Of a DNA stretch of 64,000 nt, positions 33,217 through 43,161 are shown one piece after another (within the stretch, counting starts at the first letter, position 1; every line of letters starts with the position of its first letter). The stretch comes from Hygrocybe punicea (taxonomy: Eukaryota > Basidiomycota > Agaricomycetes > Agaricales > Hygrophoraceae): contig OY744472.1 in assembly GCA_963556145.1 (NCBI GenBank), positions 3,100,001 to 3,164,000 of the forward strand. The letters run 5' to 3'. The position numbers were made by a program, and so were the translations under genes. A model generated the notes under the pieces. The model was given only the letters and a program-made list of their open reading frames with translations. It was not told where the DNA came from and made no database searches.

Positions 33217-34995
33217 CTATGCCTCTGCCAAAAATGGACCCTTAAACACCTAACTTTGCGACTACACATCTGAAAATCTAAAATTAATTCTAGGGGTACT
33301 AAGGAAGGTGTACATTGTGTTCCAGACAAGTGCCTGGTAGTTGGTGGTACAGGGAATGTGTTAGGGCCAAAATGGAGTTGGATCTTTGCATTGTAGCTAG
33401 ACAATCAAAAGTCCGTATAAACAGATATAATCATGAATGGATTGTGAGTGACAAGTTCATCATATTTTGGCCCCAACACATTCCCTGCACCACCAACTAC
33501 CAGGCACTTGTCTGGAACACAATGTACACCTTCCTTAGTACCCCTAGAATTAATTTTAGATTTTCAGATGTGTAGTCGCAAAGTTAGGTGTTTAAGGGTC
33601 CATTTTTGGCAGAGGCATAGAATGCATTGTGAATATCTCCCCATATAAAATGAAATAAAATACAAAAACTCCCTGTGGGATAGGTATATTATACTTACAT
33701 CTCTTCAGGGTCTTGCCCTGGCCATTGAGGTGTTGTAGTACATGTAATAATAATCAGAAATTCCAGCCACCCTTCCCTATATGGCAACTCGACCCCGTTT
33801 GGGATATCGGCAAATTCCGGTTGAAATTCTCGTGTGCGAGTTCAACATGACTTGTCGTTTTCAACAATGACGCGACAACGGGTGCGGATGCTAGAGCACC
33901 CTAGGTAAGTGTTCTTTATCTTTTTTCTTCATTCTACTGACTACTTAAACACACTTGTAGGTTTTTTTCCCGCACCCTCGTGCCAAACGAACGTGAACGC
34001 GGCAACCACAACAAGCAGACGCGCATGCGGGTGACAAGGAGACGGGACGCAGCTGAGAACGGGGACAACCCAGGCCGACCACAACAGCAAGAACGAGGAT
34101 GACGGGAATGACGACAACGGCGTAAACGAAGACAAGAACAAGGATGAACACGACGACAGCGAGAACGGGGAAGACGATGACACAGCGGGCGTGGGAACTC
34201 CGACAACAGGAAGACGACAACGGGCAGGGCCAATGAAGATGAGGACGACGAGGAGGGCAGCGGGCACGGGGACCATGGACGACGGAAACGGGGACGATCG
34301 GACGGGGAAATGGGACCACAGAGCCCGGGACAATGAGGACGACGGCAACAGGGACAACGAGGACGGAAACGGCGAGGACGCGATGGCAAACAGGATGGCA
34401 ACGACAACACGAATGGGCACAGGGCCACGCAGTAACGACGAGGACGGGTACGACAACGACAACGACGGGGATGATGAGGACAACGAGGACGATGAGGACG
34501 GGGACGGGGACAGGGACAGGGACGACAACGACAACGATAATGACAACGACGGGGACGAGGACGAGGACGAGGACGACAGGGATGAGGACAAAGACTAGGA
34601 CCGGGACCAGGACGACGACGAGGGCGACAAAGACGGGGACGAGGGCTAGGATGCAGAGGGGCATGGACACCAGGGGAACACCGGTATGTAATTGTGTTGG
34701 TCCCTCCCTTTCCCTCTTCCCCTCCTCCCCCCTCCTTTCCCTTCTCCCCCTGACTGGCTCCTACCCCTTCTCCCCCTTCCTAACCAGCCCCTTCTCCTCC
34801 TGCCTACCATCCACCATCCCCACCTCCCATCCACCTCCTGCCCCTTCTCCCCCTGCCCACCCCTTGCCATTCCCCCTGCCATTGCCCCCTCTCCTGTCCT
34901 CCACCTCCACCTCCCTGCCTCTCCCCTGATGAAGTAGAATACCATGTATTTAGGTAAAATAATTATTTAATTTGCTATATCTATTTTAAGTAGTT
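33216..34995 (+). mobile_element. Arm-truncated relative of the palindromic element
   Basis: A 406-bp fold-back (33216-33621; arms start CTATGCCTCTGCC) matches the core of the 6.6-kb element. To its right come CGACCCCGTTTGGGATATCG, an exon-like stretch with a GTAAGT intron (about 33905-33960) and the GAC/GGGAC trinucleotide tract to 34650. A CT-rich tract and an AT-rich end (TTTAGGTAAAATAATTATTT, cf. 9425) complete it. The matching left arm is missing: Helitron sequence directly abuts the fold-back. Low-complexity ORFs in both strands are spurious. Confidence 0.65.
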
Positions 34996-35004
34996 GCATG
35001 TCTC

Positions 35005-35215
35005 AGGTCACTATTGGGCTGTCCCAGGGCTGTCCCAGGCTGTCCCAGGGCTGTCCCAGGGCTGTCCCAGGGACGTCCCAGGTCTCTAATGGGCTGTCCC
35101 AGGTCTGTATGGGGATGTCCCAGGTCTATAGTGGGATGTCCCAGGGATGTCACTGGGACATCCCAGGATTGTAATAGGATGTTCCAGGACTCTGATGGGA
35201 TGTCCCACTGTCCTT
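35005..35215. repeat. TGTCCCAGG-based tandem repeat
   Basis: Units of about 9-22 bp (GGGCTGTCCCA, GGGATGTCCCAGG). An inverted, shorter array lies at 35655-35800, with a 440-bp AT-rich spacer between them. This occupies the place where the 6.6-kb element has its 34-bp minisatellite. Confidence 0.85.
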
Positions 35216-35654
35216 TCACATGATATCTCTACACTCTTCCAGTTCATTCTCTTGAATCTCAGAACATTCTGGAGACAAATCAACATGTTGCATTTTGATT
35301 GGCTAACATCTACTAATATTTAGTTTGAATAGTAGATCATACAGTCAGTTCCATGAGCAGAATGTTCTTTAAGCAGCTTCTCAATATTATGTCAAAGAAT
35401 ATTAATTGTTCTCTTCTAGTTCAATTCCTTTTCCTTGTCCATCATAATTAAATATGCTCTGTCATGAAGACTGAGTAGCTATATGATTGCAATCTTGACA
35501 ACCAACATCATCCACCTGAATTGGCTGTGGTCACATGCATGTAGCTATACAGCTATCATATGTTGTATATGATGGCTACTAACATTCCATTGACCAATAA
35601 CCACACTATCATTGTGGCCACAGCAAAAAAAAAATTTCAAAAAAATATCCAAAA
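35216..35654. other. Spacer between inverted TGTCCCAGG arrays
   Basis: AT-rich, with no repeat, gene or terminal signal that I can recognise. Confidence 0.4.
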
Positions 35655-35800
35655 ATTAGTTTGGGACATCCCAAAAGACCCCCTGGCACCAGGGACATCC
35701 CATTGTCCCAATGCTTTGGACCAGGGACAGCCCAGGGACAGCCCAGGGACATCCCAGGATAGCCCAGGGACAGCCCATGGACATGAATATTAGCCCTGGG
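35655..35800. repeat. Inverted CCAGGGACA-based array
   Basis: CCCAGGGACAGCCCAGGGAC repeats, the complement of the array at 35005-35215. The 230 bp after it are AT-rich and featureless. Confidence 0.8.
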
Positions 35801-36471
35801 CCAGACCTGTCGTTTCTCAACATGTAGAAGTGACATACAACCCATTCAGTTACATCTACAAGTTTAGGAAATCGGGTGGCCTGAAGTGAGTTTTTCAATA
35901 AATTAAAGGAACACGTAACAATTCCATAAATTGAAAAACTCATATAAGTTAGATTTCAGAGAAAATAAACTTTTAAATTTATTATATAATATTTAATTGT
36001 TGTTTAATAAATAAACCATCTATTCTAGCTGGGCATGGCCATAAACTTCGCAGGAGGGTGTGGTGTAAAAAAATTGGGGATGGGCGCTTGAAGCCAGAGG
36101 GGTGCATAAGCACTGGGCAGAAATGGGTGGGATTGGGAACCCCAACAGCTCATTTTGTACATGAACAAGGCACAGGGGCTGTAGACTAGCTTGGGCTGGT
36201 TGAAAATGGCATGAGGTGGCATGTCCCGGGTGTGAAAAGCTCTAAGAGGTGGTATTTGTGTACTGGGCAGAAATGGGTAGGACTGGAACACCCTGACACC
36301 TCGTTTTCTATGTGAACAAGGTGCGGGGGGGTGTACACGAGCTGTGGGTGGTTGAAAATGGGGCGGGGTAGTGTCCTGGTAGTTGAAAAAGGGCAGTGGT
36401 GGTTGGGCAGATGGTGATCTTGAAAACCTGGGACCGCTCATTCTCAACACACATGTTTTCAATCCAAACGG

Positions 36472-36618
36472 TGGAGTGGGTCCGAGGGACCTCACGGAAT
36501 CAGGGACAGAATCAGTCGGAAAGGTGTGAGATGGATAGGGTAAGGAACCAACTACCACATCAGGAACTGCTACTGACTAAGGAAGAGGTCACGTGACATG
36601 CCAGGCACAACTACTACA
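36472..36618. mobile_element. 147-bp MITE, family M (copy 3)
   Basis: Starts TGGAGTGGGTCC and ends CAACTACTACA, flanked by ACGG at 36468-36471 and 36619-36622. It shares GGTCACGTGAC with copies 1 and 2. The 4-bp duplication agrees with copy 1. Confidence 0.75.
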
Positions 36619-36832
36619 ACGGGATGCGGGGGGTCTATTTGAGTTGGGGGTGATCGAAAATGGGTGGGAAGGGGTGCTGTGGATGTTCAAAAAATGAGGG
36701 TGGGGTGAGTTGGACATTGGGCGGTGAGGTGACGGTTCTAGGGCCCTCGACATCTTGGTTTCAATCTGAACGAGACGTGGGGGGTGTATTCGAGTTAGGG
36801 GTGCATGAAAACGGGTGGGAAAAGGGTGCCAT

Positions 36833-36981
36833 TGGAGAGGTACCTCTCTGGGGGCTCACACAGGACTCGAGAGGAAGTCTGGATGGGATGACTGGATAGG
36901 ATAGGATGATCTCTCCACTACATTGGGAACTGCTACTGACTAAGGGACTGGTCACGTGATCTGTCAGACACAACCACTCCA
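36833..36981. mobile_element. 149-bp MITE, family M (copy 2)
   Basis: TGGAGAGGTACCTCTCTGGG at one end and ACAACCACTCCA at the other. Inverse orientation relative to copy 1, with which it shares GGGGGCTCACACAGGACTCG-like and GGTCACGTGAT blocks. The flanking four bases (CCAT, CTGT) do not match, so the duplication has decayed. Confidence 0.7.
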
Positions 36982-37410
36982 CTGTGGATGTTAAAAACAT
37001 GGAGGTGGGGTGGGTTGGACATTGGGCAGTGAGGTGACAGTTCTAGGGCCCTGAACGTCTCATTTTCAGTCCAAACGAGATGCGGGGGGTGTATTTGAGT
37101 CAGGGGTGCATGTAAACGGGTGGGAAAAGGGTGCCATGGATGTTAAAAAAATGGGGGTGGGGTGGGTTGGTCAGATGGCAGCAAGGTGACAGTTCTAGGG
37201 CCCTTGACATCTTGTTTTCAGTCCAAATGAGATGTGAGGGGTCTATTTGAGTTGGTGGCACTTGCAAATGTGTGGTAAAGGCCTGCTGTGGATGCTGCAA
37301 AAATGGGGTTGGGTGGTTTGGACAGATGGCGGGCGCATGAGGCTCTGAGACCCTCCAACCCTTTGGTTTCAATGGAAACAGGTTGCGGGGGGTGCAGACA
37401 TCATTACTAG

Positions 37411-37455
37411 ACTTGTTTAGTGGGCCAGTGCTGCGCATGGAATGAACGAGTTCTT
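37411..37455 (+). repeat. Terminal motif L (copy 1)
   Basis: ACTTGTTTAGTGGGCCAGTG followed by a small hairpin (GCGCATGG) and AACGAGTTCTT. The same sequence breaks Helitron 3 at 58937, and a related form is inverted at 47467-47500. It shares AACGAGTTCTT in inverse with motif H, as expected for two ends of one element family. Confidence 0.55.
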
Positions 37456-37506
37456 TTTTCCCCCTCCCCACTTCTTGCTGAATTAAGAAAATTGCATAAA
37501 GCATGT

Positions 37507-38095
37507 TACGAGTTCTTCCATTTATGGAAAACTCGTTCTTATACACCAGGTTTCCAGTCTGTTTGGTGATTCATTCATTTATTCATCTCAGGGACTGAGT
37601 GAAAAATGTATCCCAATATGGCAACTGAGTTCAAAATCCCATTTGACTGGTTTCATTCAAGAATTCAGAGGCTCTATTGACTTGCACACTGCATAGACTG
37701 TCACCAGATTTAACAAGGAGGATTTCATGGGGAATGTCCTGCTGGAAAAAAATTATGGAGTGGATCTGGCATAATTTGGACCACCTGTGAGCTGGTTTAT
37801 GCAAAGGAAATGAGTATAGATACAATAACTGGTGTAATACTGCAAAGTACAATGTGGTAATTTCTAGCTATATTCTCTTGTATGTATGGGACACTTTTGT
37901 CCACTGAAGGCAGTTGTAAAATGTGATATCTGAATTTCTAAGATGCAAACAAGCAAGGGTGGTCCGGACTTGTGGCTGAAATTCGAGCGGAGTCTGAAAT
38001 GCACAGTCAGACCATTCGAGCTCAGATGAGTGCAAAACCTTCAGTTGCTCAACACCAAGATCGTCAGGGGGGTGGTGTACAGAAAGGTAAGCATG
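37507..38095 (-). repeat. Hairpin H (copy 2, inverted) and inverted-repeat arm
   Basis: ACGAGTTCTTCCATTTATGG begins the hairpin at 37507-37542; the rest is the inverse of 32300-32880. It continues into the inverted minisatellite at 38110. Confidence 0.75.
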
Positions 38096-38109
38096 TAATT
38101 TTATTTGCG

Positions 38110-38340
38110 TTGGTCTAATAATGATGTCTGCACCCCCCGCATCTCATCCACGTTGAAAATGAGGGGCTGGGGGGTCTCAGGCCCTTGCACTCCCGCCATC
38201 TGCCCAACCACCCCATCCGCCCTGTTTCCGCCCATCAGGCCACCCCACCCCGCTTGTTTTCAACCACCCCCGGCTCGTGTATGCCCCCCGCACCTCGTTC
38301 ACGTTGAAAATGGGGGGCCGGGGGGTCTTAGGAACTCGTG
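38110..38340 (-). repeat. Minisatellite array 3 (inverted), part 1
   Basis: C-rich complement of the 140-bp unit (GATGTCTGCACCCCCCGCAT, CCCACCCCGCTTGTTTTCAA). It is interrupted by hAT 2 and continues at 39590. Confidence 0.8.
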
Positions 38341-38378
38341 CTGCCGCCATCTGTGCCACCACCACACCCAGTTTTTAT

Positions 38379-39550
38379 TAGTGTTGCCGAAGTTCAGTTC
38401 GGTCCGGTTCCAACCCTTTTTGGCAGAACCGCGAACCGAACTTCGGGTCCGGTTTGGCCCTGTGCCAAACTGGAACCCAGACGGCATCGAACCGTCTCTC
38501 CGCATTCGGTCGGGGTTCAGACGCGGTCTGAACCCCGGACCGAGGTGGGCTCACCCCATGAGCTCTGTTCTCCTCGCGAATGGCAGGCACGTATCAATTG
38601 ATACGGCGCTGCACTTCGCGAGGTAGTTGGGCTGTGGGGGAGCTGTCCGGCGCTGCTGCTGCCACTGCTGCTGTTGCTGCCGCTGCTGGCGCTCCTGCTG
38701 TTGCTGGCACTGCTGGTGCTGCTGCTGCTGCCGTCGCCATTGCTGCTGCCACTGCTGCTGCTGCTGCTGTCGTGGCCATTGCTGCTGCTGCTGCTGCCGC
38801 CGTTGCTGCCGTTGCTGCTGCCGCTGTTGCTGCTGCTGCCGGCATTGCTGCTGCTGCTGCTGGCCGTTGTGGTTGTCGTTGCCGTTGGATGGCTTTTGCT
38901 GTTGCCGCTGCTGCTGCTGCCGTTGCTGCCGGCGCTGCTGCTTCTGCTGTTGCTGCTGCTTCCGCTGTTGCTGCTGCTTCCGCTGTTGCTGCTGCTGCTG
39001 GCCATTGCCGTTGTCGTTGCCTGGTTGCTGTTGCCGTTGCCGTTGCTGTTGCTGCCACTGGTGGTGGTGGTGGTGGTGGTGGTGGTGGTGGTGTTGCTGT
39101 TGTCCCGCGTCCCTTGGCATTGCGTTGGCGTTGGCATTCAACTTGTGCCAAGGTGGGTGTGGTCGCGATGTGGTTGTGGTCGAGTTGCCTGTCGCAAATA
39201 ACATTAGTAAAGTTAAGAAAAAATCGAAACATACCTTGATGAACACAACACACAACCCGCGTTGATGTTGCTGTGTTGCATGAAAGGTCACGGCCGGTCA
39301 CATGATGCCGTTTAACACGAAATAGTAAGTAAAGAAATACGAAAAACAAATGAAATCAATACCTTAAAAATATCCGCGTTCGCGGTTTGAATGCGGTTTG
39401 GAGCCGTTCAGGAAATCCGGCAGGCCTTGAAACCCGGAACTGAACCCGCGGTCCGGTTCAGCACTTGGCTGAACTTAGACTGAACTTAGGGTTCGGTTTG
39501 GGGTTTGAACCGGGTTCGGCTAGGTTCGGAACCGAACTACGGCAACACTA
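38379..39550. mobile_element. Non-autonomous hAT element 2
   Basis: TIRs TAGTGTTGCCGAAGTTCAGT and the inverse of TAGTGTTGCCGTAGTTCGGT, with the exact target duplication GTTTTTAT at 38371-38378 and 39551-39558. Subterminal GGTTCGG repeats flank a 500-bp CTG/CAG core (38640-39110). The palindromic block CGTATCAATTGATACG lies at 38590. On the minus strand a short exon-like stretch with GTATGT/CAG sits near 39190-39240. All homopolymeric ORFs are repeat shadows. Confidence 0.9.
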
Positions 39551-39589
39551 GTTTTTATACACCCTAAACACACCCTCCCACATGGTTTT

Positions 39590-40500
39590 TGGTCACACCT
39601 GGTTGGAATACACCCATGGCCCATCGTTACCATTGAAAACGAGTGGCCGTGGGCCCTGAACCCTCGCGCTGCTGCCATCTGTGCCCAATCACCCCCCCTC
39701 CTTTTTTTCCACCCCAAACTCGCCTCCCCTCGCGGTTCTTGGCCACGCCCAGCTGGAAAACACTCACGGCGCGTCATTCGCGTTGAAATCGAGCAGCCGT
39801 GGGGCCCCAATCCCTCGCATCACCACTATGTGCCCAACCACCCACCCCCCCTTTTTTTCACCCCAAACATGCCTCCCCTCACGGTTCTTGGCCACGCCCG
39901 GCTGGAAAACACCCACGGTACATCGTTCCCATTGAAATCGAGTGGCCATGGGGCCCCAATCCCTCGCATCACCATTATGTGCCAAGCATCACCCCCCTGA
40001 CTCTTTTACACCCAGGACACGCCACCCCACGCCGTTTTCGACCACCCCCAGCTCGTATACGCCCCCCGCGCCTCATTCACGTCGAAAACGAGACTTCGGG
40101 GTGTCCCAGTCCCACCCGTTTCTGCCCAGTGCCCAAGCATCACCCCCCCCAACTGTTTTACACCCAGGACACGCCACCCTACGCCATTTGCGACCACCCC
40201 CAACTCATATACACCCCCCACGCCTCGTTCACGTAGAAAACAAGGTGTCAGGGGGTCCCAGTCTCACCTGTTGTCGGCCAGTGCCCAAGCACCTCTGGAC
40301 TCAAGCACTCATCCCCCTATTTTTTTACACCGGTTTTTGGCCATGCCCGGCTAGCACAGGCCCACAGTGCCTCGTTCTCATCAAGCACAACCAGTAGTAG
40401 GGTCTTAATCATTGCGCGTCACCACCATGCACCCAACCACCCACCCTGTTTGCTCAGTTTTTGGCCACGCCGGGTTGGAATTGGCCCAGTGCGCCTGGTT
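39590..40500 (-). repeat. Minisatellite array 3 (inverted), part 2
   Basis: About seven units (CGCCTCATTCACGTCGAAAA, CACGGTTCTTGGCCACGCCC, GTTTTACACCCAGGACACGC). Long C/P/H-rich ORFs on both strands are unlikely to be genes. Confidence 0.8.
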
Positions 40501-40621
40501 CCCATTACGCAGCACATTTTCATGTTCAATTAAATTTTCTATTGCTTATTCACAAATATTGACAGTATATCAGTATTAATTAACTATTATTATTGTATTT
40601 ATTATTTGAAATATTGCAGTA

Positions 40622-40890
40622 CTATCATCACCCCACACATCGGACAGGCCCAGCTTTTGGCCAGTCACACAATGTCACAGTGGCATATTTGAACCCTGCC
40701 TGTCAAAGCATGACCAATTGCCTTTTTTTCTCCTCACCACAAACTGCATTTTACACCTAGAAAACTTCTAAAATAACAATATGATGTATTATATGTCTTG
40801 TATCAAGTTTACTGTGGATTGAGTTAAAATCGAGCAAGAAATTCGAAGTGGCCGAAAGCTAGGCCTGTTTGATGTGTGGGGTGATGATAG
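40622..40890. mobile_element. 269-bp MITE with 40-bp TIRs and TA target
   Basis: Ends CTATCATCACCCCACACATC and its inverse (GATGTGTGGGGTGATGATAG), flanked by TA at 40620-40621 and 40891-40892. TIR similarity extends over about 40 bp (to GGCC). It is non-coding and unrelated to the other TA-flanked elements here. Confidence 0.75.
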
Positions 40891-40892
40891 TA

Positions 40893-41303
40893 TGAGCATT
40901 TTGCAAGTTTCAACTGGTGGTTTCCAGTGTTCAATGGCTCCTTTAAACACCACCAGTCCTTTGAACACCCTGATTCTGTACCAATTTCTACTGCTAAAAG
41001 ATATTCTAATTCCTTCTGTATGTTATCTGAACCTATCTGGGTATGAACTTTTATCCAGGAGTATCAATAAAATTAGCAAGTTAATATTCACCCATTAGGG
41101 AGGAATCTGTTCACTCCTTTGAAAACCAATGTTTTGATCATAAAACATTCAAATATTACTGGATTCCCTTGAAAATTGGTATGAGAGGGGGGTTTAAATA
41201 TATGAGCCACTTTCTGTCTACTCAGATTTTGTTCAAGATAAATTGGCCACCTGTGGCATTTTAGGTTAATTGTTGTGTTCAATGGTGCCATTGAATACTG
41301 TAC
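40893..41303. other. AT-rich spacer
   Basis: No gene, tandem repeat or terminal repeat that I can support. Confidence 0.4.
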
Positions 41304-41583
41304 TGTTGGAAATGATAATCTCATTATCGTACATTGTTATGTTGATCTTAGTCATTTCTTCTTTGTCATTGGTCTAGACTGATTAGTTGGTTGTTTGGTT
41401 GATTCAGTACCATTCTATTTGGTTTATTCCATTCCTACATGTATATAATTAGCATGCTAATGTTCTGGATGGTTGAACATTGGTTACACCAGCTATACAC
41501 CGGACTTCCTCCATCTGTTTTGATACTAGCTCTAAGTATTGTCAGAGTCTAACCACTCATATCCTCGCAACCCATTCCTTACA
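41304..41583. repeat. Solo LTR, 280 bp
   Basis: Starts TGTTGGAAATG, ends CATTCCTTACA, with the 5-bp duplication TGTAC at 41299-41303 and 41584-41588. A TATA-like TGTATATAATTAGC lies inside. The TGTTGGAA start is common in Copia LTRs, but no internal coding remains to confirm the superfamily. Confidence 0.75.
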
Positions 41584-41896
41584 TGTACTGGTACAGTTGG
41601 GGTCAATCAAAGACATCAAATTTGTTAGCACATGAACAAGATTTATTCAGGACAAACTGAGTTCAGATTCAGATTCAGCAACCTCAAAAGCGTCAGAAAA
41701 ATGACCTCCAAAGTTTTTCCCACAGGTATTTAGGTTGGCCAAAATTTTGAGGCAGAAAAATTGAATTGTGTATACCCATTTTGGGGTTTTCAGCTACAGT
41801 TGTGACATAGATTTCCAATATTAGACTAGTAATGAGACACAATTGACTCTGATGCCATCATTGCCAACCATGACACTGAGTGATGTGCCTTCTGTC

Positions 41897-43152
41897 TAGT
41901 GTTGGGGAAGTTCAGTCTCAGACTGACCCAAACCCGGTTTAGACCGAACCGAAACCGCCGGTTTTGGTTCCGGTTTGGGAAATTTCGGCTGAGACCGAAC
42001 GGTTCGGTCTCCGGTTTGGAGATTTGGTCGCGGGCCGAAACGGTTTCAAACTGAGTTTGAACCGCAAACCGATATTCGCAAGTCGGCCACTTGGCTGACT
42101 TCCAAAGTCACCAAGACACTTCTGCAACCACCAAGAACGCCCACAACGTACGCCAAACGAGGACGACGGAGCACCCGAGGTGGACCAAACGTGGCAGGGT
42201 ACTCCCTGCCGCCCACCTATGCTTTCTTTATTTTTTTATTTTTTTTATTCGACACTAACAGTAGCAAGTTACAGTCAACGGCCACCATGGCCATCACCAC
42301 CACTACCACCACGGCCACCACCACCACCACTACGACGACGACGACGATTGCCACCACGACGGCCGCAACCACCAGGACTGCTACAACCACCAGGACCGCC
42401 ACGTCGGACGCCAACAACAACGTGTCCAAGACGCACGCGCACGCAGACGAACGTGAACAGGGTGGAGTGGGAGTCAGAGAGGTGGAACGAGCGGCGGGGG
42501 GTGGTGCATCCACCCCCGCTCCTTCATGGTATGTTATTTTTATTCTTTCTTTTATTGATTTTATTTGTATATAACGGAACGCGGCACAACACCACCACCA
42601 CCATGCAACACCAATGCAGCCAACGCGGGGTCAACCCGCCCGCCGCGCGTGTACAACACGCATGACGCGTCGGGACACCCACGCGGAGAGGCCCGTACGC
42701 CACCACCACGTGCTCGCCGAAAACAACCAACACAGGACCAACGCGGGCCAACACGCCCGTCGTCGCGTGCACAACGCGTCTGACGCGTCGGGGCATCACC
42801 ACCACCACCACCACACCCAATCGACAACAGCCGAGGCGGAACACACGCGTTCGACGCGTGTGTTTCGCTAGGACAGGGCCGTGCAGCCCACCAACCCCCA
42901 ATCCCACCTCGTAATGAGGCTAGCCACGTCGATTGACGTGTGCAGCGCTCTTGCGAGGTCAGATGGGAGGGAGGGCCCCCAGCCCACACGGTTCGCGGTT
43001 CAGACCGCGTCTGGACTGAAACCAAACCGACGTAAACCGTTTACGTCGGTTTCGGTTTCGGTTTGGGATTTTTTGGTAGGAACCGAACCGTTCGGTTTCG
43101 GTTTGGGGCAAAAAGGCCGAAAACCGGACCGAACCGAACTTCCCCATCACTA
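41897..43152. mobile_element. Non-autonomous hAT element 3
   Basis: TAGTGTTGGGGAAGTTCAGT and, inverted at the other end, TAGTGATGGGGAAGTTCGGT; exact duplication CTTCTGTC at 41889-41896 and 43153-43160. ACC/ACG/CAC trinucleotide cores occupy 42285-42860. The block CACGTCGATTGACGTG lies at 42926, matching hAT 1 and 2. Inserted 9 bp beyond the transposase stop codon, so it left the gene uncut. Confidence 0.9.
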
Positions 43153-43161
43153 CTTCTGTCA

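Larger units (their letters stand above)
36030..37410 (+). repeat. G-rich ~140-bp minisatellite array 2 (diverged)
   Basis: About eight diverged units with GGTGCGGGGGGGTGTACACG, ATTTGAGTTGGGGGTGATCG and AAAGGGTGCC(A)TGGATGTT. It contains two MITEs of family M (36472-36618, 36833-36981). It ends in GCAGACATCATTACTAGA and is cut by the L motif at 37411. Confidence 0.75.

Noticed and set aside
34191..34929. Acidic/Thr-rich ORFs as a nuclear protein
   Set aside because: Encoded by GAC/GGGAC trinucleotide repeats of the palindromic-element relative.
33213..36023. CATCTAT direct repeats as a target duplication for the half-palindromic element
   Set aside because: The 7-bp match exists at 33213 and 36017, but the bases inside do not form inverted ends and Helitron sequence does not resume after 36023. 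Chance is likely.
38517..39349. Poly-Gln, poly-Ser and poly-Ala ORFs as a transcription factor
   Set aside because: The CAG/CTG core lies wholly inside hAT 2 and reads as homopolymers in all frames.
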